A stretch of 64,000 nt of DNA from JBBQQG01 sp038216175 (GCA_038216175.1 JBBQQG010000003.1:1-64000), one strand, 5' to 3'. Counted from the first letter of the stretch, positions 15,619-23,655 are shown. Translations and numbers: made by a program. The notes: a model not told the origin generated them from the letters alone.

Positions 15619-15632
15619 GTTCCGGCTGGAAC
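15619..15632 (-). promoter_or_regulatory. 5' terminal hairpin of the GC-rich transcript
   Basis: GTTCC-AGCC-GGAAC on the minus strand lies at the predicted +1 of the promoter at 15639-15667. A hairpin at the extreme 5' end is a known way to protect an mRNA. Confidence 0.4.
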
Positions 15633-15638
15633 TTAAGT

Positions 15639-15667
15639 ATTATACATCTGATAACAAACATTGACAA
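15639..15667 (-). promoter_or_regulatory. Minus-strand promoter (TTGTCA, 17 bp, TATAAT)
   Basis: On the minus strand TTGTCA (15667-15662) is followed by 17 bp and a perfect TATAAT (15644-15639). The -35 overlaps the -35 of the divergent promoter at 15661. Confidence 0.75.
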
Positions 15668-15689
15668 TAGGTAAGTGACGTGATTTAAT
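15661..15689 (+). promoter_or_regulatory. Plus-strand promoter (TTGACA, 17 bp, TTTAAT), near-leaderless
   Basis: TTGACA 15661-15666, 17-bp spacer, TTTAAT 15684-15689. The ATG at 15700 is ten bases after the -10, giving a leader of about three bases. TATACT at 15689-15694 is an alternative -10. Confidence 0.65.
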
Positions 15690-15699
15690 ATACTAATAA

Positions 15700-16341
15700 A
15701 TGGAACGTTCATTCGACAATATTACAGAGGAAGTCAGACAGGAATTAGATCATTCTATTCAATTTGACGCTGAGCGTACTGCTTTTAATATTCGAAACAA
15801 TTTAATATCGACTGCAATTAAGTCAGTTAACAACTATTTAAATATAGTTGACCGAAAAAGCGATCAACTATTAGATGACGGTGAATTTCCGTTAAACGAG
15901 CCGTTTCCGATATATGTACTTAAACATACGACCGCTATACATTATGAAGACAATCAACCGATTTCTACGAGATCGATTTTATTTAAACGATCATTAGCTT
16001 CCGGCCAAGAAGGAAACGATCAATTAGAGATACATGTGCCTTGTGATGAAAATGGCAACCCAATAGAAAATTCAAATCGAATATTCTATAAACGAGTTGA
16101 CGATACGGGCAATATCCGAGCTTACTGCATTGCCAAGGATATGTTTTATGAGTTTGAATCGGGGTATGACGCCGATGATGGTAAGCATAAGGTCGGAATT
16201 ATCGACCAATCACGTTTACTTTTACCACTTGATTCAAATATTTCCGATCTAGGGCAACTTTATGACGACATGAGAAATATGAAAGTCTTTCCTCAAAGGC
16301 TAATACGATTAGACGAAATTTCCAGCGACGTCGATAGTTGA
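15700..16341 (+). CDS. Hypothetical 213-residue acidic protein
   Basis: A soluble protein starting MERSFDNITEEVRQELDHSI, with a helical N-terminal part and a mixed alpha/beta remainder (PFPIYVLKHTTAIHYED, YCIAKDMFYEFESGYD). No membrane segment or known motif. Its TGA stop overlaps the -35 box of the groESL promoter. It has its own near-leaderless promoter. Function unknown. Confidence 0.75.
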   Translation: MERSFDNITEEVRQELDHSIQFDAERTAFNIRNNLISTAIKSVNNYLNIVDRKSDQLLDDGEFPLNEPFPIYVLKHTTAIHYEDNQPISTRSILFKRSLASGQEGNDQLEIHVPCDENGNPIENSNRIFYKRVDDTGNIRAYCIAKDMFYEFESGYDADDGKHKVGIIDQSRLLLPLDSNISDLGQLYDDMRNMKVFPQRLIRLDEISSDVDS

Positions 16342-16367
16342 CAAGTAAATTAGCACTCGCGTATTAT
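16338..16367 (+). promoter_or_regulatory. groESL promoter (TTGACA, 18 bp, TATTAT)
   Basis: TTGACA 16338-16343 and TATTAT 16362-16367 are spaced by 18 bp. The -10 lies within the CIRCE operator, so repressor binding would block polymerase. Confidence 0.75.
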
Positions 16368-16376
16368 GAGTGCTAA
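16350..16376 (+). promoter_or_regulatory. CIRCE operator (HrcA site)
   Basis: TTAGCACTC (16350-16358), nine bases, GAGTGCTAA (16368-16376): a perfect match to the CIRCE consensus. HrcA binds it and represses chaperonin genes until heat stress. hrcA itself is not in the window. Confidence 0.95.
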
Positions 16377-16434
16377 TGGGTTGAGGTAATTTGCGAGATA
16401 TCTTAACCCCTTTTAACATTAATGGAGGAAACAA

Positions 16435-16704
16435 ATGGCTGTAAACATTCAACCACAGGCTGAGTATGTTGTAGCACAACATAAGACGGCAGAATCTAAG
16501 ACTGTAAGTGGTTTTTATCTTCCTGACGGAGCAAAAGAAAAACCTAAAGAAGCTATTGTTGTTGCCGTTGGAAAAGATATCGAAGGTGTAAAACTAGGCG
16601 ACAAGATTATTTATAAAAACAGTTACGAAGCAACTGAGCTAAAACAGGGCAAAGAAGAATACGTGATTATCTTCAGAAAAAATATTATCGCTACTATTAA
16701 ATAA
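16435..16704 (+). CDS. groES: Co-chaperonin GroES (Hsp10)
   Basis: 89 residues, slightly short for the family. It has the beta-barrel pattern with the mobile loop KTVSGFYLPDGAKEKP, then VVAVGKDIEGVKLGDKIIYKNSYEATEL and a closing YVIIFRKNIIATI. It caps the GroEL cavity during ATP-driven protein folding. A strong SD (GGAGG) lies seven bases upstream. It is the first gene of the CIRCE-controlled operon and groEL starts 15 bases after its stop. Confidence 0.95.
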   Translation: MAVNIQPQAEYVVAQHKTAESKTVSGFYLPDGAKEKPKEAIVVAVGKDIEGVKLGDKIIYKNSYEATELKQGKEEYVIIFRKNIIATIK

Positions 16705-16719
16705 TTTAGGGGATCAATT

Positions 16720-18372
16720 ATGTCAAAAAAAGTTTTTTATGATGACGATGCTCGTCGGCGGGTACTTGGTGGAGCGCAAATTCTATATGATGCAGTTAAG
16801 ACGACTATGGGACCAAAAGGGCGAAATGTAATTCTTAGTAAAAGCTACGGCAACCCGACAGTAACTCATGACGGTGTAACTGTTGCAAAAGGTGTTGAAC
16901 TGGCAGATGTCGATGATGAAACTCTCGGGTTTAAAGTCGGTGCCGAACTTATTAAACAAGCAGCTAGCAAGATGAACGATGTTGCAGGCGATGGGACAAC
17001 GACCGTTACAGTTCTTACTTATCACATTTTAAGTGAAGCAAATAAACTGATTGCTGCTGGACATAGTCCTATGCTGCTTCGGAAAGGCTTAGAAGCAGCC
17101 GCACATGATGTAATAACTCAGTTAACAAGTATCAGCGAAGATATAAAAAGCAATAAACAGCGTGTCGCCGAAGTTGCAACAATCTCAGCCGGCGATAATG
17201 AAATCGGCCAGCTTATAGCAAATGTGATTGATAAAGTCGGGAAAGACGGAGTTGTTACAGTTGAAGAAGGCCAGGGTTTAAATTTGGAAAGCGAAGTTGT
17301 AGAAGGCTATACTTTCGACCGCGGTTTTGTCAGTCCGTATATGGTCACTGATGCAGCTCGAATGGAAGCAGTTTATGATAAACCGTCGATATTAATTACC
17401 GATAAGAAAATATCTTCGATCCAGGAATTTTTACCAATTCTAGAAAAACTTGCTCAAGCAGGTAAAAAAGATCTAGTGTTAATCGCCGAAGACGTTGAAG
17501 GCGAAGCTCTTGGTGCTTTGATTCTTAATAAATTAAAAGGCGTATTTAATACTATCGCGATAAAGGCTCCAGCTTTTGGCGATCGCAGGAAAGATATACT
17601 GAATGATATCGCTATATTAACCGGTGCAACTGTTATTAGCGAAGATACTGGATACACTTTCGAAAATATAGAACTCGATATGGTTGGTACAGCGAGGAAG
17701 GTCATCGTTACAAAAGACGAGACTACTATTATAGAAGGAGCCGGGTTGAATGTTGAAGTTTCAGCCAGAATAAAACAAATTTCGGCACAGGAAATAGCCG
17801 CAACCAGCGAATACGACAAGGAAAATCTCGAAAAACGACGGGCAGCATTACAGGGGAAAGTTGCAGTCATAAAGGTCGGTGGTGCTACAGAAACAGAGAT
17901 CGAAGAAAAGAAATTCAGGGTTGACGATGCAGTCCATGCTGTAAAAGCAGCACTTGACGAAGGAATTGTAGCTGGCGGTGGAGTCACTTTAATTAATTTG
18001 ATGGGAACAGTTGCTTCATCAGATGATGACGATGATGCAGTTACAGCCGGAAAGCAGCTACTTAAAAAGGCTCTTGAACAGCCGTTTAGAATTTTACTTA
18101 GCAATGCCGGACTAAATGCTGACGAGTGGTTGCCTAAAGTAAAAGCCGCAAAAGCCGGACAGGGTATAAATGTTAATAACCCGTTGAAATTAGTTGACCT
18201 GAAATCAAACGGTGTAGTCGATCCGACTAGAGTTACTAAAGAAGCGATCCAAAATGCAGTTTCTATTGCTGGTACAGCAATGACTATGGGTGCACTTGTA
18301 GTTGAAGTACCAGAGCCAAAATCTGCTGCTCCTGATATGAGTGGCATGGGTGGTATGGGCGGAATGATGTAA
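16720..18372 (+). CDS. groEL: Chaperonin GroEL (Hsp60)
   Basis: 550 residues, full length. It contains MGPKGRNVILSKSYGNPTVTHDG, the ATP-binding DVAGDGTTTVTVLTYHI, the apical domain and the C-terminal Gly-Gly-Met tail (GMGGMGGMM). Preceded by GGGGATC and co-transcribed with groES under CIRCE. It forms the folding double ring in the cytoplasm. A weak stem (GGCTG/CAGCC, 18378-18392) follows the stop and may help end transcription. Confidence 0.98.
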   Translation: MSKKVFYDDDARRRVLGGAQILYDAVKTTMGPKGRNVILSKSYGNPTVTHDGVTVAKGVELADVDDETLGFKVGAELIKQAASKMNDVAGDGTTTVTVLTYHILSEANKLIAAGHSPMLLRKGLEAAAHDVITQLTSISEDIKSNKQRVAEVATISAGDNEIGQLIANVIDKVGKDGVVTVEEGQGLNLESEVVEGYTFDRGFVSPYMVTDAARMEAVYDKPSILITDKKISSIQEFLPILEKLAQAGKKDLVLIAEDVEGEALGALILNKLKGVFNTIAIKAPAFGDRRKDILNDIAILTGATVISEDTGYTFENIELDMVGTARKVIVTKDETTIIEGAGLNVEVSARIKQISAQEIAATSEYDKENLEKRRAALQGKVAVIKVGGATETEIEEKKFRVDDAVHAVKAALDEGIVAGGGVTLINLMGTVASSDDDDDAVTAGKQLLKKALEQPFRILLSNAGLNADEWLPKVKAAKAGQGINVNNPLKLVDLKSNGVVDPTRVTKEAIQNAVSIAGTAMTMGALVVEVPEPKSAAPDMSGMGGMGGMM

Positions 18373-18447
18373 AAGTAGGCTGGGCTACAGCCATTATAGT
18401 ATCTTTTAGAAATCATCTTAAGAGTTAAATCAACATATTGCGTAAAA

Positions 18448-18467
18448 TACCATTTTGTAGTATGGTA
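18448..18467 (+). promoter_or_regulatory. Inverted repeat TACCAT-N8-ATGGTA, possible operator
   Basis: Two perfect 6-base halves separated by eight bases sit ~25 bases before the start of the LPNTG-tailed membrane protein. The centre TAGTAT could serve as -10. Binding protein unknown. Confidence 0.3.
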
Positions 18468-18491
18468 AATATGAAAATATGGAGTTAACTA

Positions 18492-18899
18492 ATGTGGCCA
18501 TTTAAGCGAAAAAAAGATAATCCTAATGGTATTTTACCTGAGGTAGATCAGTACTATCAATCGGAACGCAGAGAAAAAACTGGCATTGCATGGCTATTGG
18601 CTTTAGCAACTTTAGTTACTACAATAATACTAGCGACCGGGATCTTTTTTGGCGGAAGGTGGGCCTACCGTGCAGTTACTAAAAATAATAAGTCTGTAAA
18701 AACAGCTAATAATACTAAAACGGCTACTACAGTAAATAACAGTCCAAAAACTAGTCCATCGATAACTTCTAATAATTCTTCGAATGGTCACGTAAGTGAT
18801 AATGCGGCCAGTACAACTGCTCCGGCTCCAACGTCATCAAAAGCAACTGTAACCCCGTCGCCTCATTTACCAAACACCGGACCGACAGGCGACGATTAA
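18492..18899 (+). CDS. Single-pass surface protein with C-terminal LPNTG
   Basis: 135 residues. A short basic cytoplasmic segment, one membrane helix (~33-55, LLALATLVTTIILATGIFFGG), then a Ser/Thr/Asn/Pro-rich outer stretch ending PHLPNTGPTGDD. LPNTG matches the sortase recognition motif, but the hydrophobic segment and basic tail of a sorting signal are absent. ATG with GGAGTTAACT upstream. The role is unknown; a wall-spanning linker is plausible. Confidence 0.75.
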   Translation: MWPFKRKKDNPNGILPEVDQYYQSERREKTGIAWLLALATLVTTIILATGIFFGGRWAYRAVTKNNKSVKTANNTKTATTVNNSPKTSPSITSNNSSNGHVSDNAASTTAPAPTSSKATVTPSPHLPNTGPTGDD

Positions 18900-18918
18900 G
18901 TTTTTTTATTAATTGCGC

Positions 18919-19347
18919 CTAGTCTTTATTTGTGTGCTGCTGTGTAAAATAATTTATCTCGTTAACTATATCTAAAAGTGCTTGGGCTCGAGCTTTCTCA
19001 TCGGTAATTAGTTTAGCAGCTGCATAGGCATCTTTGATAAGCGATTGATCATCAGCCGCCTGGATCATCATCATAGTTGTTTTAAATTTCTCTTCGGCAG
19101 ATTGGTCTAAATGGCTAACAAGTGGTGATAATTGCTGTAGAGCCTCTTGCTTTATACTGAGTAAATTGTCGTCGGAATCAACTACCTGTGCTGGCAGATT
19201 TATAGCGACATGACCGTCATCGTTTGCATCGGCTGCTGTCGGTTGATCTGACTGGGCTGCAGGTAGATTAAATGGCTGGCCAAATACTGGCGCTCCCGCC
19301 GCTGGTGCGCTCTGGTCATTATTAATGTCATCATCGAACATTTCCAC
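18919..19347 (-). CDS. Hypothetical acidic 142-residue protein
   Basis: The N-terminal half is Asp/Ala/Pro-rich and disordered (DDDINNDQSAPAAGAPVFGQ). The C-terminal half is helical (LLSIKQEALQQLSPLVSHL; EEKFKTTMMMIQAADDQSLI; AKLITDEKARAQALLDIVNEI). No membrane segment. ATG at 19347 has GGGGGT nine bases upstream. Similar disordered-plus-helical small proteins recur in this genome. No function assigned. Confidence 0.7.
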   Translation of the reverse strand: MEMFDDDINNDQSAPAAGAPVFGQPFNLPAAQSDQPTAADANDDGHVAINLPAQVVDSDDNLLSIKQEALQQLSPLVSHLDQSAEEKFKTTMMMIQAADDQSLIKDAYAAAKLITDEKARAQALLDIVNEINYFTQQHTNKD

Positions 19348-19476
19348 CCCCTGATTTGTAATATAAAAGTTTATATGTAGTATATAGTAAATAAAACTAA
19401 AGCAATAGCGTTTTACTATTATTAAACAAGCGATGTATCTTATACTTAACTTGATGATAATAAAATAGGAGTGTTA

Positions 19477-20517
19477 ATGCTCGATGATCTTAAATATATA
19501 CACCAACATGATGTAAGTGATGCACTTGGCTTGGCAGAGAAACAAACTGAGCAATATAACTATAGTTTTAACTTTATTTGGTCAGAACCAAAAGATATTG
19601 TTAATGTCGTTATTGCAGGTATGGGCGGTTCCGGATTAGCCGCAAAAGCTTTTCATAGTTGGCCGGGTCTGAGTGTACCTTTTGAAGTAATTCAAAGTTA
19701 TGATCTTCCGTCGTATGTAAATAATAATTCGCTTTTTATCGCTTCCAGCTATTCCGGCAACACCGAAGAAACCGTTAATGTGCTAAATGTAGCGCTTTCT
19801 AAAGATGAAAATTCTCGTCCGATGATAATAGTTATCGCAGCCGGCGGAAAACTAGAAGAAGTAGCTGTAAATAATCAGCTGCCGTTTATTAAATTACCTT
19901 CAGGTTTCCAGCCAAGAATGACTTTTGGCTACCAATTGAGAGCTTTATGCGAATTATTTGATCAGACTAAACTGACAAACAATACAGTCTCACAGTTGCA
20001 AAACGCGGCCACCGGTCTTAAAAACGAAATAGCCAAGTGGGTATCAACCGTGCCGACTAGCAATAACGATGCCAAGAAGCTGGCGCTTGAGATTATCGGT
20101 AAATCGCCGGTAGTTTATGCTGGTAATATGCTATACCCAGCAGCCTATAAATGGAAAATTAGCTTTAATGAAAATGCTAAAAATGTTGCTTGGTGCAATG
20201 TCCTGCCAGAGTTTAACCATAATGAAATGCTAGGCTGGACATCTCACCCCATAGATAAGCCTTACGTAGTAATAGAGCTGAGATCAAATCTTGAAAACGA
20301 AAGAATCCAAAAAAGATTCGCTGTATCTGAAAAACTATTATCAGGTCTGAGACCTCAACCACATGTTATAAATCTCCCTGGCGATACTATTCTTGATCAA
20401 ATGATCTGGGCAATAGCCCTTGGTGATTTTGTAAGTCTGTATGTCGCACTATTAAACGGTCTCGATCCAACACCTGTAATATTAATTGAAAAATTTAAGA
20501 CTGCGCTAGATCAGTAG
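19477..20517 (+). CDS. Bifunctional phosphoglucose/phosphomannose isomerase (SIS domains)
   Basis: 346 residues from ATG 19477, which has AGGAG seven bases upstream; a GTG two codons earlier is less likely. IAGMGGSGLAAKAF and SSYSGNTEETVNV are the sugar-phosphate-binding SIS signatures and ...EFNHNEMLGW is typical of the bifunctional PGI/PMI family that interconverts glucose-6-P or mannose-6-P with fructose-6-P. TATACT at 19441-19446 gives a ~25-base leader. It links glycolysis to sugar-nucleotide supply. Confidence 0.88.
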   Translation: MLDDLKYIHQHDVSDALGLAEKQTEQYNYSFNFIWSEPKDIVNVVIAGMGGSGLAAKAFHSWPGLSVPFEVIQSYDLPSYVNNNSLFIASSYSGNTEETVNVLNVALSKDENSRPMIIVIAAGGKLEEVAVNNQLPFIKLPSGFQPRMTFGYQLRALCELFDQTKLTNNTVSQLQNAATGLKNEIAKWVSTVPTSNNDAKKLALEIIGKSPVVYAGNMLYPAAYKWKISFNENAKNVAWCNVLPEFNHNEMLGWTSHPIDKPYVVIELRSNLENERIQKRFAVSEKLLSGLRPQPHVINLPGDTILDQMIWAIALGDFVSLYVALLNGLDPTPVILIEKFKTALDQ

Positions 20518-20545
20518 TATTATAAGAAAAGGAGCAGCAATTAAT

Positions 20546-21127
20546 ATGAATAGCCAGGATTTATTCTCGAACATTATAAAAATAGTTGATCAGTGCATTA
20601 GGCAAGTTAGTAATGATCAGCTTACAAATAAGACCCCTTGTAAAGATTGGGATCTAAGAGAACTACTCAGGCATATAGTCTACGAACTACTTTGGGTCAG
20701 CGAATTAATTAATGGCAAGACTGTTGAAGAAGTTGGTGATCGATTTGACGGAGATATTTTAGGAAGCGATATACAAGGAGCATGGGAACGTGCCAGTCAC
20801 TTAGCGCTTAGCTCAGTTCAAACGGCCCAGCTGGATTCTATAGTTCATTTGTCATATGCCGATGTATCGGCCGAAAAATATATTAGAGAAATTGCCGGCG
20901 ACGTCTTAATCCATGGCTGGGACGTTGATCAGAGCATTATGTGTAATATGTTAATCCCCGACGATATTGCACAAGCAGTATATAATGACATTTTTCCGCG
21001 AAAACAGGAATTTGCTGACAGCGGATTATTTGGAACAGAGATAATTGTTGACAGTGATTCATCAATTCAATCAAAACTACTTGGACTGGTGGGGAGAAAA
21101 GTAACGTATAAAATTAACGATGACTAG
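20546..21127 (+). CDS. DinB/mdMPI-like (TIGR03086-type) protein
   Basis: 193 residues. TPCKDWDLRELLRHIVYELLW near the N-terminus and DVLIHGWDVDQSI near residue 130 match the mycothiol-dependent maleylpyruvate isomerase-like / DinB four-helix family, whose conserved His residues bind metal. Members often act as thiol-dependent transferases in Actinobacteria; activity here is unknown. An SD (AAGGAG) precedes it and its end overlaps the next gene by eight bases, so the pair is translationally coupled. Confidence 0.75.
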   Translation: MNSQDLFSNIIKIVDQCIRQVSNDQLTNKTPCKDWDLRELLRHIVYELLWVSELINGKTVEEVGDRFDGDILGSDIQGAWERASHLALSSVQTAQLDSIVHLSYADVSAEKYIREIAGDVLIHGWDVDQSIMCNMLIPDDIAQAVYNDIFPRKQEFADSGLFGTEIIVDSDSSIQSKLLGLVGRKVTYKINDD

Positions 21128-21845
21128 GATTGTCTGTGCCGAAGACATAAAAAAATTGGGCACAATACTTTCAATCTGGGCTCATCCAGATGATGAATCA
21201 TTCAGTTGTGCTGGAATAATGTCGGCAGCTATATCTAATGGCCAGAAAGTAATTTGTGTTACTGCAACAAAAGGTGAGCTTGGAGTGCAAGATGAATCCC
21301 GTTGGCCAGCTGATAAACTAGGCGACATTCGTACATTGGAGCTGGAAGCAGCATTAGTTAAGTTAGGCATCGCCGAACATATTTGGCTGAAATATGAAGA
21401 TGGCAACTGTTGCAATGCTAATTTTGATCAGGCTATAAGCCAGATCAGAGAAATTATTGAACAGTATAAGCCAGATACAATCTTAACGTTTGGACCAGAT
21501 GGGATGACAGGACATTTAGATCATCAAACTGTATCGAAATGGGTCGATGTTGCAGCTGGAGATAGCGATATAAATATATACCACGCCGTCGAAGAAGAAG
21601 AAAGATACCTAAACGTTATGCTGGAAGCCGATAAAAAATTCAACATCTATTTTAATATTGATAAGCCACCGACGCTGCCGAAAGATAAATGTGATATTGC
21701 AATAATACTTGAAGGCGAACTTCTCAAAAATAAAATAGAATCATTGAAATTAATGCCGTCGCAAACAGAAAGAATGTTTAATACCACTCCAGCTGAAACA
21801 ATGGCTGAAATTTTAGGTCAAGAGTATTTCATTTTAGTTAAATAG
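21120..21845 (+). CDS. PIG-L/LmbE-family deacetylase
   Basis: 241 residues. The zinc motif AHPDDESF (~21-28) and the later HLDHQTVSKW fit the PIG-L superfamily of N-acetylglucosaminyl deacetylases, which includes MshB and bacillithiol BshB. Substrate unknown. It overlaps the mdMPI-like gene and meets the oppositely oriented CarS-like gene at its 3' end (8-base overlap). Confidence 0.88.
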   Translation: MTRIVCAEDIKKLGTILSIWAHPDDESFSCAGIMSAAISNGQKVICVTATKGELGVQDESRWPADKLGDIRTLELEAALVKLGIAEHIWLKYEDGNCCNANFDQAISQIREIIEQYKPDTILTFGPDGMTGHLDHQTVSKWVDVAAGDSDINIYHAVEEEERYLNVMLEADKKFNIYFNIDKPPTLPKDKCDIAIILEGELLKNKIESLKLMPSQTERMFNTTPAETMAEILGQEYFILVK

Positions 21846-22386
21846 GTTTATCTTTAAAACCGATTAAAAAGCCTACATAGCTTAGTAATAAATGAAGGCC
21901 GAAGTAGATTACGAAAATCATTAATATTGTTTGCAGCCGCAGGTGTATTAATATCAGTAAAAATGCCAGGCCTCCGATAATATAGTCGATCTGATCAAAA
22001 GGGAACCAACTATTTCCAGAAGTTATGCCGATTCTTCTTTTAAAAAAACTCTCTACAGCATCGCCTAGCAGTGCACCAAAACCAATTAGCCCTCCCGCCA
22101 AAAAGCTGATCAATATGCCGTGAGTCGTAAACGTTCTTCCACTTAGATATGCAACTTCTAAAAAACAAGTCAGCGCCGCTGCGCCCACCCCGAAAACCAG
22201 ACCGCGCCAAGTCTTATGGTCTCCTAAAATACGTTTTCCTCCGATTGTTTTTTTTAGATCTATAGGTGTTGTCCAGCGATTTAAAATAGGTATTTTGTTG
22301 GCTATAGGAGGGGCCATATTTGCAATCCCAGCTGGCAAAAATATCCAAAAAGCTAAGTAGACATCGTTATATGTCAGCCAGTTCAT
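21838..22386 (-). CDS. CarS-like CDP-lipid synthase (DUF46)
   Basis: 182 residues with about five membrane helices. KKTIGGKRILGDHKTWRG and GFGALLGDAVESFFKRRIGI with FPFDQIDYIIGG are the conserved loops of the CDP-archaeol synthase (CarS) family, which transfers CMP from CTP to a phosphorylated lipid. In bacteria such proteins presumably act on a bacterial or polyprenyl-type lipid. Its ATG overlaps the end of the PHP gene by four bases, completing a three-gene operon with a CDP-alcohol phosphatidyltransferase. Confidence 0.85.
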   Translation of the reverse strand: MNWLTYNDVYLAFWIFLPAGIANMAPPIANKIPILNRWTTPIDLKKTIGGKRILGDHKTWRGLVFGVGAAALTCFLEVAYLSGRTFTTHGILISFLAGGLIGFGALLGDAVESFFKRRIGITSGNSWFPFDQIDYIIGGLAFLLILIHLRLQTILMIFVIYFGLHLLLSYVGFLIGFKDKPI

Positions 22387-23036
22387 CTTATTTTCCCTAT
22401 TTTTTTTCTTAACCTGTGATATTTAGGATAAAGTAGCGATCTTACTGTTGGACGGGTTGCTATTGGCGTACCCGTGTTCAATTGATCGATAAGCGTGTTT
22501 CGATTTGGCATTTCTTTAGTCTGCGTATATGACTTACCTAAACCATGAATACCATGAGCGTCGCTGCTTGATACTCCAGTTTTACGATTAAGTTTTGACC
22601 AGACAACTGCTGGCGCGCTCTTGTTCTGAGCAAATGCTCGACCGTTATAAATTTCTATTATATCTATGTGGTCGGATATCTCTTCTAAAATACTAGGATG
22701 CAATCCTTTTCTAATTGTCTCGAATGGATGGGGGATATATACTAGCCCGTCTTGAGCATTTATTTGTAAGACTGTTTCGATTGGACTTAAACCAGCTGAG
22801 ATGGCTTTCGTCAGATATAAACCGATAATTTCGCCGGCAGCAGTCATTATTTCCTCTCCAACGATTATATGATCACCTAATTCCTTTTGAAGGCGCGTCG
22901 CAAAATCTATCGTGTTATGATCGGTTATTGCAATAAGATCAAGTTCTCCTCGGTCTATAATATTTCTATATTGCTCGGTGTTAATCCCGCCATCGGCCGA
23001 TAATTCAGAATGAGTATGCAGATCAACCTTATACAT
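22383..23036 (-). CDS. PHP-domain phosphoesterase
   Basis: 217 residues. DLHTHSELSADG, ITDHNTIDFA, YIPHPFETI and SSDAHGIHGLG are the PHP metal-binding motifs that hold two or three metal ions, as in TrpH/YciV-type phosphoesterases. Its start overlaps the upstream CDP-alcohol phosphatidyltransferase by eight bases. Substrate unknown; the setting suggests a lipid or head-group phosphate. Confidence 0.88.
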   Translation of the reverse strand: MYKVDLHTHSELSADGGINTEQYRNIIDRGELDLIAITDHNTIDFATRLQKELGDHIIVGEEIMTAAGEIIGLYLTKAISAGLSPIETVLQINAQDGLVYIPHPFETIRKGLHPSILEEISDHIDIIEIYNGRAFAQNKSAPAVVWSKLNRKTGVSSSDAHGIHGLGKSYTQTKEMPNRNTLIDQLNTGTPIATRPTVRSLLYPKYHRLRKKIGKIR

Positions 23037-23655
23037 TTTTTAATTTACTAGTTATAGTAATTAATCTTTGAAGGGCAGTTAGACTTGCTGTTAAAGCTAT
23101 AAATACAACTGCTATCATTAAACGATTAAATATGAGCCCAACTATTAGTACAACCATACGAACTTCAAATCGCATTATGCCGTCTTGAAACAACCGGTTT
23201 ACTTCTGAAGTTGTTAAGCTGCTTTTAGCAACCGCCGTTTCCCCTTTGGCTTTAACGTAGCTTACTGATAAGCTGGCACCGCAAGCTACAACCGCCCATA
23301 CAGCCAGAAGCGGCCTAGAGCTGTTAATAATTGCGAAGGCCGCACCTGAATAAAGCATTACTTCTTTAAATCTATCTGTACTGGCATCGAGAAGCATTCC
23401 AATTGGACTATCACGTTTTTGCAACCGGGCTAGTTCGCCGTCTAAGCTGTCAAATAGGCCGAATATAATTAGTAGGATTGCAGCCACAATATTATTTTTG
23501 TATGCAATTAATACAGCGATAGGTATGTGAGCCAGTAAACCGACAATTGTTACGCTGTTAGGAGTGATTTTTCCACCGCTAATTTTATTTAAGATTTTGG
23601 CTATTCGCCCCATTATTCGACGGACAAAACTTCTGATTGCGTCGGGTAGAGTCAT
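23029..23655 (-). CDS. CDP-alcohol phosphatidyltransferase
   Basis: 208 residues, about five membrane helices. The family signature D-x2-D-G-x2-A-R-x8-G-x3-D-x3-D is complete in FDSLDGELARLQ followed by GMLLDASTD. The enzyme displaces CMP from a CDP-activated lipid or alcohol to make a phosphodiester-linked lipid. It leads an operon with PHP and CarS-like genes. TATAAT (minus, 23667-23662) ends six bases before the ATG, so the operon transcript should be leaderless. Confidence 0.92.
   Translation of the reverse strand: MTLPDAIRSFVRRIMGRIAKILNKISGGKITPNSVTIVGLLAHIPIAVLIAYKNNIVAAILLIIFGLFDSLDGELARLQKRDSPIGMLLDASTDRFKEVMLYSGAAFAIINSSRPLLAVWAVVACGASLSVSYVKAKGETAVAKSSLTTSEVNRLFQDGIMRFEVRMVVLIVGLIFNRLMIAVVFIALTASLTALQRLITITSKLKNV

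Noticed and set aside
17454..18416. 320-codon open frame antisense to groEL
   Set aside because: A shadow of the conserved groEL frame on the other strand; no promoter or SD, low-complexity Ser/Ala-rich translation.
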